Translations under genes and position numbers: made by a program
Origin: Rhodobiaceae bacterium
GTDB lineage: Bacteria; Pseudomonadota; Alphaproteobacteria; Rhizobiales; Tepidamorphaceae
Reading direction: 5' to 3'
Assembly: GCA_020637855.1 (NCBI GenBank)
Contig: JACKJR010000001.1
Span: 1,054,001-1,118,000, forward strand
Length of the DNA stretch: 64,000 nucleotides
Part shown: positions 7,974 to 16,257 of the stretch, piece after piece
How the letters are laid out: the number at the start of each line of letters is the position of its first letter
Position numbering within the stretch: position 1 is the stretch's first letter
Notes under the pieces: model-generated
Databases searched by the model: none
Seen by the model: the letters and a program-made list of their open reading frames with translations, nothing else
Told to the model about the DNA's origin: nothing

Positions 7974-8810
7974 ATGGACTGGCTGACCGACAGCAAGATA
8001 CCTGTCGGCAAGTGGTCGAAAGCGGTAGTTGACTGGCTGATCGACAACGCCGCGTGGTTTTTCGACGGCCTTGCTAACATTCTCGATGCAATGATTGCGG
8101 GGTTTCTCTGGGTGCTTCAGACCCCGCATCCTTTTGTTGTCGTTGCAGTCTTTGCCGGGCTGGCCTGGTACCTGCGCCGGTCCTGGGCCGTGGTCGCATT
8201 CACGGTTGCCTGCTTCCTGTTCATCATCAACCAGGGCTACTGGGAGGAAACGACCGAGACCCTGACACTGGTGCTGTCGTCCTGCATCGTGTGCATGATC
8301 GTCGGCGTGCCGATCGGAATTGCTGCTGCTCATCGCCCGAAGCTCTACGCGGTACTGCGCCCGATCCTCGACCTGATGCAGACCCTGCCGACCTTCGTCT
8401 ATTTGATCCCGGCGATCGTCTTCTTCGGCATCGGTATGGTGCCGGGGCTGATCGCCACCACGATCTTCGTCGTGCCCGCGCCAATTCGCCTGACGCATCT
8501 CGGCATCTCCTCGACGCCGAAATCGTTGCTGGAAGCCGGCGAAGCGTTCGGCGCAACCGGCAGTCAACTGCTCTGGAAGGTCGAACTGCCTTACGCCATG
8601 CCGCAGATCATGGCCGGCCTGACCCAGACCATCATGCTGTCGTTGTCGATGGTGGTGATCGCGGCGCTTGTCGGTGCCGACGGACTGGGCGTTCCCGTCG
8701 TGCGCGCGCTGAATTCGGTCAACACCGCGCTCGGCTTCGAGGCCGGTTTCGTCATCGTCATTCTGGCGATCGTGCTTGATCGGCTGTTCCGAGCCAAGGA
8801 TGAGGTCTGA
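7974..8810 (+). CDS. choW: Choline ABC transporter permease
   Basis: A 278-residue integral membrane protein of the ProW/OpuAB type, pairing with ChoV to move choline delivered by ChoX. An amphipathic N-terminal segment precedes about six or seven membrane helices (for example FVVVAVFAGLAWYL and IIMLSLSMVVIAALVGADGLG). The binding-protein-dependent loop that contacts the ATPase is seen in EAGEAFGATGSQLLWKVELP. The ATG follows AAGGGGG. It is 3 bases from choV. The 137-base gap before it, on the far side of the GST gene, must hold a promoter if choX transcription stops at its hairpin. Confidence 0.9.
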   Translation: MDWLTDSKIPVGKWSKAVVDWLIDNAAWFFDGLANILDAMIAGFLWVLQTPHPFVVVAVFAGLAWYLRRSWAVVAFTVACFLFIINQGYWEETTETLTLVLSSCIVCMIVGVPIGIAAAHRPKLYAVLRPILDLMQTLPTFVYLIPAIVFFGIGMVPGLIATTIFVVPAPIRLTHLGISSTPKSLLEAGEAFGATGSQLLWKVELPYAMPQIMAGLTQTIMLSLSMVVIAALVGADGLGVPVVRALNSVNTALGFEAGFVIVILAIVLDRLFRAKDEV

Positions 8811-8813
8811 ACC

Positions 8814-9860
8814 ATGGCGGTGAAAAAGAGTGCCGGAAAACCGGCGGTCAGCTTCGACAGGGTTTCGATCGTCTTTGGCAACAAGCCGGAAACGGCCTTG
8901 CCGATGATGGACGAAGGCAGGACGCGCGAGGAAATCCAGCAAGCGACGGGTCAGATACTGGGCGTGCACGATTGCTCCGTGGACGTGGCGCATGGTGAGA
9001 TTGTCGTGCTGATGGGGCTGTCGGGTTCGGGCAAGTCGACACTGCTGCGGGCCGTCAACGGGCTCAATCCCGTCGTGCGCGGCAATGTAACCGTGCGTGA
9101 CGGGGACTGGGCCTGCGATCCGGCGTCCTGCAGCGCTCATGACCTGCGCCGTCTCAGGCGCGAGTGCGTTTCCATGGTGTTCCAGCAATTCGGTCTATTG
9201 CCATGGCGAACGGTCGTCGAGAACGTCGCGTTCGGTCTGGAACTGGCGGGAATGTCAGCGAAGGAGCGCCGCGACAAGGCGATGGCGCAACTTGAACTCG
9301 TCAACCTGCAAGCCTGGGCCGAACGCAAGGTTCAGGAATTGTCGGGCGGCATGCAGCAACGCGTCGGTCTTGCCCGCGCGTTCGCCACCGAGGCGCCGAT
9401 CCTGCTCATGGACGAGCCGTTTTCCGCGCTCGATCCGCTGATCCGCAATCACCTCCAGGACGAATTGCTCGACCTCCAGACGCGCCTCAACCGCACCATT
9501 GTTTTCGTCAGTCATGACCTTGATGAGGCCGTGAAGCTCGGTTCGCGCATCGCCATCATGGAAGGCGGAAGGATCATCCAGATCGGCACGGCGCAGGAAA
9601 TCATCCTCAAGCCGGCCAACACCTATGTCGCTGATTTCGTCGCGCACATGAATCCGCTCAACGTGCTGCGTGCCCGCGATGTCATGCGCAAAACCCGCGC
9701 GGCAAAAGCGAAGGAAGGCAGCGTATCTGTCGATGCTGAGACGAGCCTGCGCGAGGTTTTCGCCAAGGCCCGCAAAGCCAATGGGCCGCTCAGTGTTGTT
9801 TCACGCGGCAGGGCAATCGGCGAAATCGATCACAAGACGCTTGTCGAAGCGCTTGGCTAA
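8814..9860 (+). CDS. choV: Choline ABC transporter ATP-binding protein
   Basis: A 348-residue ATPase of the ProV/OpuAA class that powers choline import with ChoW. Walker A is GLSGSGKST near residues 70-78, the Q-loop is FQQFGLLPW, the signature is LSGGM, Walker B is LLMDEPFSALD and the switch His is in FVSHDLDEA; all catalytic elements are intact. About 90 residues follow the core, without two complete CBS domains. Translation starts 3 bases after choW, so they are coupled. A short GC stem at 9905-9920 (TGCGGC/GCCGCA) may terminate the transcript. Confidence 0.92.
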   Translation: MAVKKSAGKPAVSFDRVSIVFGNKPETALPMMDEGRTREEIQQATGQILGVHDCSVDVAHGEIVVLMGLSGSGKSTLLRAVNGLNPVVRGNVTVRDGDWACDPASCSAHDLRRLRRECVSMVFQQFGLLPWRTVVENVAFGLELAGMSAKERRDKAMAQLELVNLQAWAERKVQELSGGMQQRVGLARAFATEAPILLMDEPFSALDPLIRNHLQDELLDLQTRLNRTIVFVSHDLDEAVKLGSRIAIMEGGRIIQIGTAQEIILKPANTYVADFVAHMNPLNVLRARDVMRKTRAAKAKEGSVSVDAETSLREVFAKARKANGPLSVVSRGRAIGEIDHKTLVEALG

Positions 9861-9961
9861 GTACGGCCAGGGCGCAATCTTTGGAACGCCTTCTGGATAC
9901 GCACTGCGGCTGCCGCCGCATATCTGAAATTACAATCATAAGTAGCATTAATGTAATTATT

Positions 9962-10014
9962 TTTACGTATGTAAAATGGCGATTTTCCCTAACATACGTA
10001 AATTGTTGTACGTA
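9962..10014. promoter_or_regulatory. Inverted repeat TTTACGTATGT / ACATACGTAAA plus a third TACGTA
   Basis: The arms at 9962-9972 and 9992-10002 are perfectly complementary, 19 bases apart. TACGTA occurs again at 10009-10014. Three TACGTA cores in 50 bases of a promoter-sized gap suggest a multi-site operator. The regulator is unknown. Confidence 0.5.
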
Positions 10015-10050
10015 TTTATAGTAAAACATAAAAATATGGAGTTTACCTTG

Positions 10051-10067
10051 GGTTAAATATTTTAACC
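10051..10067. promoter_or_regulatory. Palindrome GGTTAAA-TAT-TTTAACC
   Basis: Seven-base perfect arms around TAT, centred about 122 bases upstream of the chemoreceptor ATG. It contains two TTAA boxes, but 5 bases apart, so it is not a standard CtrA site. It is possibly an operator for the chemoreceptor gene. Confidence 0.35.
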
Positions 10068-10180
10068 TGAGAATTGATCCAAGCAAAAAATACAACCATA
10101 AATTTGCATTCGCACGTGGGTTGGACGTCAGGGCAATCACTCCTTAGGGGGGTGCCTTTTACAAGGCCGGGGATTTGATC

Positions 10181-11623
10181 ATGAAAGTCGAACTTGCATC
10201 CAAGGACCAGCGTCGCCGTTTTGCTGATCGCGTGGATTTCAATCGTATTGATGAGGCAACGGTACAAACACTGCACGAAGTTTGGCCGCTGGTGGAAACG
10301 GCCCTGCCGCGGGTTCTCGACACATTCTATGCGCATGTCGCCACAGTCCCACTGCTGATGAAACTGGTTGGCGATCAGTCGGACCGCCTGAAAACAGCCC
10401 AGGCTCGGCATTGGAAAAACCTGTTCGATGCCCGCTTCGATGACGAATACGCCAGAAGCGTTACGGCAATCGGCCAGGCGCACCACAAGATCGACCTTGA
10501 TCCCAAATGGTACATGGGCGGTTATCTCTTCGTTCTGAATGCGCTGACGGAGGAGATTATCAGGGCGATGAAATTTTCGCCGTCCAAGGCATCGGCTGCC
10601 ATTGTCGCCATCCAGAAAGCCGTATTCGTGGATATGGACGTGGCGCTGTCCGTCTACTTCAAGGCGATGCTTGATGATAGCGCCCGCAAGGGCAATCAGC
10701 TCGGTGAGGCCGTCAATCTGTTTCAGGACATGATGACGAATTCCATAGAGATATCGCGCGATGCCAACGAGACCTTGAAACATTGTGCAGAGCGTCTCTC
10801 GGGGTCGGCATCGGCTACGCTGGAAAAGGCGGCTTCCGTTGCACGCGCCTCTGAAGAGACCAGCGCCAGCGCCCAGTCCAGTGCGGCCGCGACCGAGGAA
10901 CTTTCCGCCTCGATCAAGGAGATAGGCAGCCAGGCCGAAATTTCCGCGCGAACGGCAGGCGAGGCGGTTGAGCAGACCCATGCCACTCAGCAGGCGGTGG
11001 AGACCCTGTCCTCGGCGGCAAGCGAAATCGGGGAAGTGATTGCGATCATCACCGATATCGCCAACCAGACCAATCTGCTTGCCCTGAACGCGACCATTGA
11101 AGCTGCTCGCGCCGGTGAGGCCGGGCGAGGGTTTGCGGTCGTTGCTGCAGAAGTCAAGGAACTGGCCGGGCAGACCGGCAAGGCGACGGATGAGATCGGC
11201 AGGAAGATCGCGCAGATCCAGGCCGCGACCGAAAACGCGGTCGGCAGCATTGAAAAGATCGGCAAGGTGATCGGCGAGGTGTCCTCTGCCGCGACGGCGA
11301 TTGCTTCAGCCGTTGAGGAGCAGGGAGCGGCAACCTCTGAAATCTCGCAGAATGTCCAGGCGGCAGCGGCCCATTCCGCCGAGGTCACTGGCGACATCGC
11401 CCAGGTTCAAGAGGCGGCCGAGCAAACTTCGGTTGCAGGCTGCGAGGTGGATCAGTCTTCGGGCATGATCCGCGCCGAGAGCGAGCGGCTCGAGTCTGAA
11501 TTCGCGAAATTCGCAGAAACGGTCAGGCACATCATGGGAGGCATGCGTACCGAGGAAAGCGACGGTCTTGCCGGTGATTGGGACGGACCCGAGCGGCGGG
11601 AAGCGGCCCGAATCCGGATGTAA
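10181..11623 (+). CDS. Soluble globin-coupled methyl-accepting chemotaxis protein (HemAT-like)
   Basis: A 480-residue protein without membrane helices. Residues about 15-165 form a sensor globin: His101 in the IGQAHHKIDLDPKWYMGGY-type segment is the expected haem-binding proximal His, with Trp110 and Tyr111 following. Residues about 200-450 are a coiled-coil chemoreceptor signalling domain with the conserved hairpin tip (IANQTNLLALNATIEAARAG). The ATG at 10181 has an AAGG...GGGG ribosome site; a TTG six bases earlier is less likely. No NWETF-type CheR tether is seen; the C-terminus is WDGPERREAARIRM. It likely reports oxygen or another haem ligand to a Che pathway encoded elsewhere. Confidence 0.92.
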   Translation: MKVELASKDQRRRFADRVDFNRIDEATVQTLHEVWPLVETALPRVLDTFYAHVATVPLLMKLVGDQSDRLKTAQARHWKNLFDARFDDEYARSVTAIGQAHHKIDLDPKWYMGGYLFVLNALTEEIIRAMKFSPSKASAAIVAIQKAVFVDMDVALSVYFKAMLDDSARKGNQLGEAVNLFQDMMTNSIEISRDANETLKHCAERLSGSASATLEKAASVARASEETSASAQSSAAATEELSASIKEIGSQAEISARTAGEAVEQTHATQQAVETLSSAASEIGEVIAIITDIANQTNLLALNATIEAARAGEAGRGFAVVAAEVKELAGQTGKATDEIGRKIAQIQAATENAVGSIEKIGKVIGEVSSAATAIASAVEEQGAATSEISQNVQAAAAHSAEVTGDIAQVQEAAEQTSVAGCEVDQSSGMIRAESERLESEFAKFAETVRHIMGGMRTEESDGLAGDWDGPERREAARIRM

Positions 11624-11733
11624 GTCGTGGCCACCATTGATACGCCCATGTAAAATATGCATCCAGCAGCATGAAACGAGGTCAGAGCATGCCGCTGACA
11701 GGGACTGGCTTGCCTCCCGTTTTTGGACCGTTC

Positions 11734-12270
11734 TGAGCTGGAATTTTCCAATTATCATTCCGGTGACGGGAGAAGGAGAGTTCCCTGAAGAGGTCGAAGT
11801 TTTCTGAGGCGCAGACCGCGCTCATCCTGTGTCAGGCGGATGAGTGCGCCTGCTGATAGGTGGGCTATCCGAAGACGATCCGGGTCGCCGAGTTCATCTC
11901 CTGCGATCTCGACCTTTGGGCCTGCCAGAAAGACGTCGAACTGGACTTCTCGCGGCCTGGCAAGCCGGGTGACAACGCCTTCATCGAGTCGTTCGACGGC
12001 AAGTTCCGCAACGAATGCCTCAACGCCTACTGGTTCCTGACACTTGACGACGCCCGTTCGAAAATGGAGGAATGTCGTAAGGACTACAACGCAGTCCGTC
12101 CCCACAGCGCGATCGGCAGCAAGCCGCCGATATCGCTCATGAAAGGCTCTTCAGCGGCTCCCGCCCCATGCCAGACACCCTGGAAGTTCCCGCCCGGGGC
12201 GATCCAAAGACGGGGAGCGGGTCACCTTGGTATTGATCTAACTCAGCTTGTTCACATCGGCTTACAATAG
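11734..12270 (+). mobile_element. Degenerate IS3-family insertion sequence remnant
   Basis: The left edge resembles an IS3-family end (TGAGCTGGAATTTTCC at 11734 onward). Then come about 20 codons of OrfA (KRSKFSEAQTALILCQADE) and, after a stop, the C-terminal part of OrfB. The middle of the element, roughly two thirds of a normal 1.2-1.3 kb copy, is missing. No matching right inverted repeat or target duplication is visible, so the right boundary is approximate. Confidence 0.85.
11785..12270 (+). pseudogene. IS3-family transposase, internally deleted (OrfA start joined to OrfB end)
   Basis: The OrfA start reads from a CTG at 11785 where family members have ATG, and stops at 11854-11856 after about 23 codons. 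OrfB sequence resumes in another frame at 11860 (GYPKTIRVAEFIS) through the end of the integrase core (KPGDNAFIESFDGKFRNECL, then RPHSAIGSKPPISLM). Between IRV and EFIS the usual Asp-Asn-Gly-Ser is replaced by a single Ala, removing a catalytic Asp of the DDE triad. The fragment cannot encode an active transposase. Confidence 0.85.
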
Positions 12271-12311
12271 AAGAAGAAATACGGGCCCCGGGCAACAGAA
12301 GTAATAGGAGA

Positions 12312-13160
12312 GTGGCATTCAGCGTGGCGAGCTTGAGAAAACGTCCGACGGTCTTCAGAGCTTTGGGAAGACAAAGCTTGCCAGACCGGATTGAAGTCGG
12401 TGGACAGTCCTATGCCTTGATCGAGGAATTCAAGCATGACTCGTGGGCTGCAACGGGGCTTTACGAAAACGACCAACATGGGAAGGTCATTAGCAAGTTC
12501 AATCGAAAACAGCCTGTTTTTGGTGTGCCGATGTCCTGGCTCGGGCGTTGGCTGGCCCACAGGGAGAATTGGTTCCTTGAACGCCTCGATGAGGTTGACG
12601 GCATACCGAAAAGCCTTGGACCGGTCAGCGTTGATGGCAAGCGCCAGTGGAACGCAATCGCGCGGTCTTTCGTCGATGGTCGGCCTTTCACCCGGCGCGA
12701 TCGAGAAGGCTACGCGTTCTATGATGAGCTGTGGCGCCTCGTCCACGCCCTGCATGAGCGATCAATTGCATATGTTGACCTGCACAAGCGTGAGAACATC
12801 ATCATCGACCACTCAGGTTCGCCACATCTAGTCGATTTCCAGGTTGCTTTCGCTTTAACAAAATCTTGGCCGGGTAATGGATGGCTCGCCCGCCGGATAT
12901 TCCAGGTTTTGGCAGATATGGACTGCTACCATGTCCGAAAGCACTATGCTGTCTGTCACAGTGATGATTTCAGTGATGAAGAAAGAGAGGCCTATATTGC
13001 GCGTCCCGGATTTGTCCGGTTTCACCGGCGCTTTGCGGAACCGTTGCGGCAATTCCGTCGCCGCCTCCTGACACTGCTCCGGATACGCGATAAATCTGGT
13101 CTGCCAAGCAGTGAAATAGACGCCGAGGCTGCATTCAGGGTGAACCGCAAGGAAGATTGA
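12312..13160 (+). CDS. Protein-kinase-like protein of unknown substrate
   Basis: About 282 residues with a small kinase-fold pattern: candidate ATP-binding Lys62 (VISKF), a helix-C Glu (Glu86 or Glu90 in ENWFLERL), catalytic loop YVDLHKREN (Asp156, Asn162) and metal-binding Asp175 in LVDFQ. This resembles RIO, lipopolysaccharide and aminoglycoside kinases more than Ser/Thr kinases, since DLHKREN replaces the usual HRDLK. The C-terminus is strongly basic. The start is uncertain: GTG at 12312 sits only one base after AGGAG, and GTG at 12324 has better spacing. It stands alone between an IS remnant and tRNA-Glu, with visibly lower GC than its neighbours, so acquisition by transfer is possible. 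Confidence 0.65.
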   Translation: MAFSVASLRKRPTVFRALGRQSLPDRIEVGGQSYALIEEFKHDSWAATGLYENDQHGKVISKFNRKQPVFGVPMSWLGRWLAHRENWFLERLDEVDGIPKSLGPVSVDGKRQWNAIARSFVDGRPFTRRDREGYAFYDELWRLVHALHERSIAYVDLHKRENIIIDHSGSPHLVDFQVAFALTKSWPGNGWLARRIFQVLADMDCYHVRKHYAVCHSDDFSDEEREAYIARPGFVRFHRRFAEPLRQFRRRLLTLLRIRDKSGLPSSEIDAEAAFRVNRKED

Positions 13161-13284
13161 TGGCGCACGCCCGAATCCGAGAAGGGTCCCGTAAGGTGCG
13201 GGACGCGCATCGAAAAGCATAAGCGGATCAAATGGGCGGAATATTCCCGCGCCTTGCCGCTTACTATTGATTTTTATGGATTTT

Positions 13285-13359
13285 TGGTACGCCCTACGGG
13301 ACTCGAACCCGTGTTTCCGCCGTGAAAGGGCGGTGTCCTAACCACTAGACGAAGGGCGC
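13285..13359 (-). tRNA. tRNA-Glu (anticodon TTC), CCA encoded
   Basis: The complementary strand reads a full cloverleaf starting GCGCCCTTCGTCTAG, with anticodon loop CTTTCAC, T-arm GGGTTCGAGTCCC and encoded CCA. The adjacent lower-GC region lies on its 3' side. Confidence 0.95.
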
Positions 13360-13450
13360 TCCAGAGAGCGCTTATAGAGATGCCACTGCGCCGCTTCAAG
13401 GCTGCATGCGCCTCAGCTTGCGAATTTTTCAACAGGTGGCCGGTTGCCTC

Positions 13451-13891
13451 CTACCAGTGCCCAGTATTGCCCATCGATGCCCAGGGTTCCGCTGGCGCAA
13501 GCGCATCGCCTTTCTGCAGCAATTCGATCGAGATATTGTCGGGCGAGCGGATGAAGGCCATGTATCCGTCGCGGGGAGGGCGGTTGATGGTGACGCCTGA
13601 ATCCATCAGCTTCCGGCAGGTCTCGTAGATGTCATCCACGAGGAATGCCAGGTGGCCGAAATTGCGCCCCTCGCCATATTCCTCAGGATCCCAGTTGTAG
13701 GTCAGTTCCAGCAGCGGAGCGCGTTCCGCTCTGGCGCGGCTTTCGTCATCCGGTGCTGACAGGAAAATCAGTGTGAAACGGCCTTGCTCGCTGTCTCGCC
13801 GCGACGTTTCGATCATGCCGAGCTTGTCGCAGTAGAAATCGAGGGATTTGTCGACATCGCTGACACGTACCATCGTGTGGAGATATTTCAT
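13451..13891 (-). CDS. gloA: Lactoylglutathione lyase (glyoxalase I)
   Basis: A 146-residue VOC-fold metalloenzyme that isomerises the methylglyoxal-glutathione hemithioacetal to S-lactoylglutathione. The two beta-alpha-beta-beta-beta modules are recognisable. Metal ligands are His5 (YLHTMVRV), Glu in LLELTYNW, His in NFGHLAF and Glu in SIELLQ; the substrate region has SLDFYCDKLGM. The N-terminus fits the family. It stands alone, head to head with the sirtuin gene across an 83-base gap that must hold both promoters. Confidence 0.93.
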   Translation of the reverse strand: MKYLHTMVRVSDVDKSLDFYCDKLGMIETSRRDSEQGRFTLIFLSAPDDESRARAERAPLLELTYNWDPEEYGEGRNFGHLAFLVDDIYETCRKLMDSGVTINRPPRDGYMAFIRSPDNISIELLQKGDALAPAEPWASMGNTGHW

Positions 13892-13974
13892 GAAGTTTCG
13901 CTCGCTGATTGGAAATTGGATTGTGGTTGATCCTAGATTAGGTCACGGGCTCACAAATCCAAGACCGGACACTG

Positions 13975-14790
13975 ATGCAATTCCACGATTTCACAAATGA
14001 ACCTGCCGGAGCAGGAGATGGCGGCAGACAACTCGCCCGGCTGATCGATGCAGCGGCACGCATCGTGATCTTTACCGGCGCCGGCGTCAGCACGGACTGC
14101 GGCATCCCGGATTTCCGCAGCCCGACCGGGATATGGAAGACCAACATGCCGATACCGTTTCAGGAGTTCATGGCCGATCCTGATGCGCGCCGCGAGGCCT
14201 GGCGGCGCAAGTTCGCGATCCAACCCAGCTTCGAGGCAGCCGAGACGACAGGCGTTCATGAAAGCCGGTCGCATCACGCTGTAACGCGGATTTATGGAAC
14301 GGGCCGTGTGTCCGCCGTGATCACCCAGAATATCGACAATCTGCATCAGGCTTCAGGAATCCCGTCCGAAAAGGTGATCGAGCTGCATGGCAACGGCTCC
14401 TATGCGGTGTGCCTGTCCTGTGATGCCCGCCATGAACTGGCTTTTATCCGGGAAGCCTTCCATGAGAAGGGCGAGCCGCCGGATTGCACCCGTTGCGGCG
14501 GCATCCTGAAGACGGCGACGATCTCGTTCGGGCAGGGCATGCCACAGGAAGAGATGCTGCGCGCGCGCGCCGAAACGCTGGCCTGCGACCTGTTTCTGGC
14601 GATTGGCTCCTCGCTTGTCGTGCATCCGGCGGCAACCTTGCCGATGATCGCGGCCGAGAACGGGGCCGATCTCGTCATCGTCAACAACGAGGAAACGCCG
14701 CTCGATCCGCTCGCAAGCCTCGTTGTTCGTGCCAACATCGCGGATGCATTCGCGCACTGGATGCTGACGCGTGCAGGTATGACGCAATAA
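13975..14790 (+). CDS. cobB: NAD-dependent protein deacylase, sirtuin family
   Basis: A 271-residue Sir2 enzyme that removes acyl groups from lysines using NAD. It shows GAGVSTDCGIPDFRSP near 39-54, QNIDNLH near 122-128, the catalytic His in IELHGN near 139, a zinc site of two Cys pairs (CLSC and CTRC, near 148-151 and 172-175), and NAD-binding GSSL and VNNE near the end. All key residues are intact. Roughly 25 extra N-terminal residues precede the core. It has its own promoter region shared with gloA. Confidence 0.9.
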   Translation: MQFHDFTNEPAGAGDGGRQLARLIDAAARIVIFTGAGVSTDCGIPDFRSPTGIWKTNMPIPFQEFMADPDARREAWRRKFAIQPSFEAAETTGVHESRSHHAVTRIYGTGRVSAVITQNIDNLHQASGIPSEKVIELHGNGSYAVCLSCDARHELAFIREAFHEKGEPPDCTRCGGILKTATISFGQGMPQEEMLRARAETLACDLFLAIGSSLVVHPAATLPMIAAENGADLVIVNNEETPLDPLASLVVRANIADAFAHWMLTRAGMTQ

Positions 14791-15012
14791 ATCCACACTT
14801 GCTGCGAAACCTACGCGTCTGTGAAAATCAGGCAGAATTGCCCTTTCAGTGTGCGAAAGGGGTGTTATCCTCTTTATCGAATCAATGCGCCATCTGCGCC
14901 AGTGATGCGTAGCGAGGTGTTTGTGCCTGCGGGTGATTGGACACTCGGTAGGCCGCTCGGCATCCGGTGAGGTGGTGGATGCGGCAGACGTGCGTTTGGG
15001 GGAGTTGTTGTC

Positions 15013-15678
15013 ATGGGGGCGAAGTCGGGGGGGGACCTCACAGCCTCGGAGCGGCAGGCTGAAGCTTATGCCGATGTTGGTCACCGGGACGGTGATGGCA
15101 TACGCAAGGCACATGCCGATGATCTTGCGGCCTTTCGCGATGAAGGGATCGAAGGCGACGAAGGCGTCGATGTCATTGAAATCGCGGGCCGTATCAAGTG
15201 GTTCGACGTGTCGAAGGGGTTTGGCTTCATCATTCCGGACAACGGAATGCCGGATGTGCTGCTGCATGTGACCTGCCTGCGCCGCGACGGATTCCAGACG
15301 GCTTACGAGGGTGCCCGCGTCGTCTGCGAGGCGCTGAACCGGCCCAAGGGGCTTCAGGCGTTCCGCATTCTCAGCATGGATGAATCGACTGCCGTGCATC
15401 CCGCTCAGGTCGAACCGCGCACCCATGTATCGGTGACGGCGGAGGGTGAGTTCGAGCGCGTCGAGGTCAAGTGGTTCAACCGCATTCGCGGGTATGGTTT
15501 CCTGACGCGCGGCTCAGGTACGCCGGACATTTTCGTGCACATGGAAACCCTGCGCCGCTTCGGCTTCACCGAGCTCAGGCAGGGCCAGACGCTTCTGGTC
15601 CGCTTCGGCAATGGCCCCAAGGGTGTCATGGCCGCGGAGCTGAAACCCGACGGGCCGGGAGGCTTTTCCTCACACTGA
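15013..15678 (+). CDS. Tandem cold-shock-domain protein
   Basis: A 221-residue protein with two cold-shock domains: residues about 58-125 (GRIKWFDVSKGFGFIIPD) and 149-215 (VEVKWFNRIRGYGFLTRG). Both keep the aromatic RNA/DNA-binding motifs (KWF and GFGFI or GYGFL; the second has IFVHME). The acidic 57-residue N-terminal region has no known motif. Two-CSD proteins of this size are common in rhizobia, unlike the about 70-residue single-domain CspA. It probably acts as a nucleic-acid chaperone. The ATG follows GGGGGAG. Ninety-two bases separate it from the next gene. Confidence 0.88.
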   Translation: MGAKSGGDLTASERQAEAYADVGHRDGDGIRKAHADDLAAFRDEGIEGDEGVDVIEIAGRIKWFDVSKGFGFIIPDNGMPDVLLHVTCLRRDGFQTAYEGARVVCEALNRPKGLQAFRILSMDESTAVHPAQVEPRTHVSVTAEGEFERVEVKWFNRIRGYGFLTRGSGTPDIFVHMETLRRFGFTELRQGQTLLVRFGNGPKGVMAAELKPDGPGGFSSH

Positions 15679-15770
15679 CCCGCGCGCTTAACCTTCAGTG
15701 GGTGAAGCGATTGCCTTGCCGCAATTGGCGGATAAGAGTGTCCGGAATGATGCATCCGGAAGAAAAGATC

Positions 15771-16235
15771 ATGCGCATATTCGCTCCGATCCGTATTGCG
15801 GCTTGGCTTGTCTCCGCGCTTCTGCTCGCCCTTTCGGTTCCTGCATCGCGTGCCGATGATACGCTGACCATCGATACACCCAGTGGCCCGGTCGCCTTTA
15901 CGATTGAACTGGCGCTGACGCCGGAAGAGCAGGCGCGCGGTCTCATGTTTCGCAATTCACTGGCCGAGCGCCACGGCATGCTGTTTGATTTCGGCGCCGA
16001 GCGCGAGGTCAACATGTGGATGAAGAACACGCTGATCCCGCTCGACATGCTGTTCATCAGGGCGGATGGCACGATCCATCATATTGCCGCGCAAACCGAG
16101 CCGCTGTCCCTCGACGTCATCGGTTCGGGCGGAGACGTTAAAGCGGTACTGGAGATTGCCGGAGGCGCGGCGAAAACGCTTGGCATTGCGCAAGGCGCAA
16201 AGGTTCACCACGCGATATTTTCAGGTAGCCAGTAG
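15771..16235 (+). CDS. Exported DUF192 protein
   Basis: A 154-residue protein with a Sec signal peptide (RIFAPIRIAAWLVSALLLAL, then VPASRA) and a mature DUF192 domain of about 125 residues: the motif QARGLMFRNSLAERHGMLF, then MWMKNTLIPLDMLFI. The function of the family is unknown. I chose the ATG at 15771, which follows GGAAG at good spacing, over ATGs at 15747 and 15750. It is downstream of and possibly co-transcribed with the cold-shock gene. Confidence 0.85.
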   Translation: MRIFAPIRIAAWLVSALLLALSVPASRADDTLTIDTPSGPVAFTIELALTPEEQARGLMFRNSLAERHGMLFDFGAEREVNMWMKNTLIPLDMLFIRADGTIHHIAAQTEPLSLDVIGSGGDVKAVLEIAGGAAKTLGIAQGAKVHHAIFSGSQ

Positions 16236-16257
16236 GCGCTGCATTGCAAATAAAGAT

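Larger units (their letters stand above)
9861..10180. other. AT-rich intergenic region upstream of the globin-coupled chemoreceptor
   Basis: No gene is supported. From about 9920 to 10070 the DNA is far richer in A and T than its surroundings. It contains a 6-bp GC hairpin (9905-9920), a perfect 11-base inverted repeat with a third core copy (9962-10014) and a 7-3-7 palindrome (10051-10067). Confidence 0.6.

Noticed and set aside
7836..9188. A 450-codon minus-strand frame opposite choW and choV
   Set aside because: Both + strand genes are certain; the antisense product is low-complexity (many RR, DD and HH pairs) and has no family resemblance.
10053..10065. Possible CtrA site (TTAA boxes) before the globin chemoreceptor
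   Set aside because: The two TTAA boxes are 5 bases apart rather than 7.
13285..13310. Attachment-site duplication of the tRNA-Glu 3' end
   Set aside because: I looked for a second copy of the tRNA 3' sequence between 11.6 and 13.2 kb and found none.
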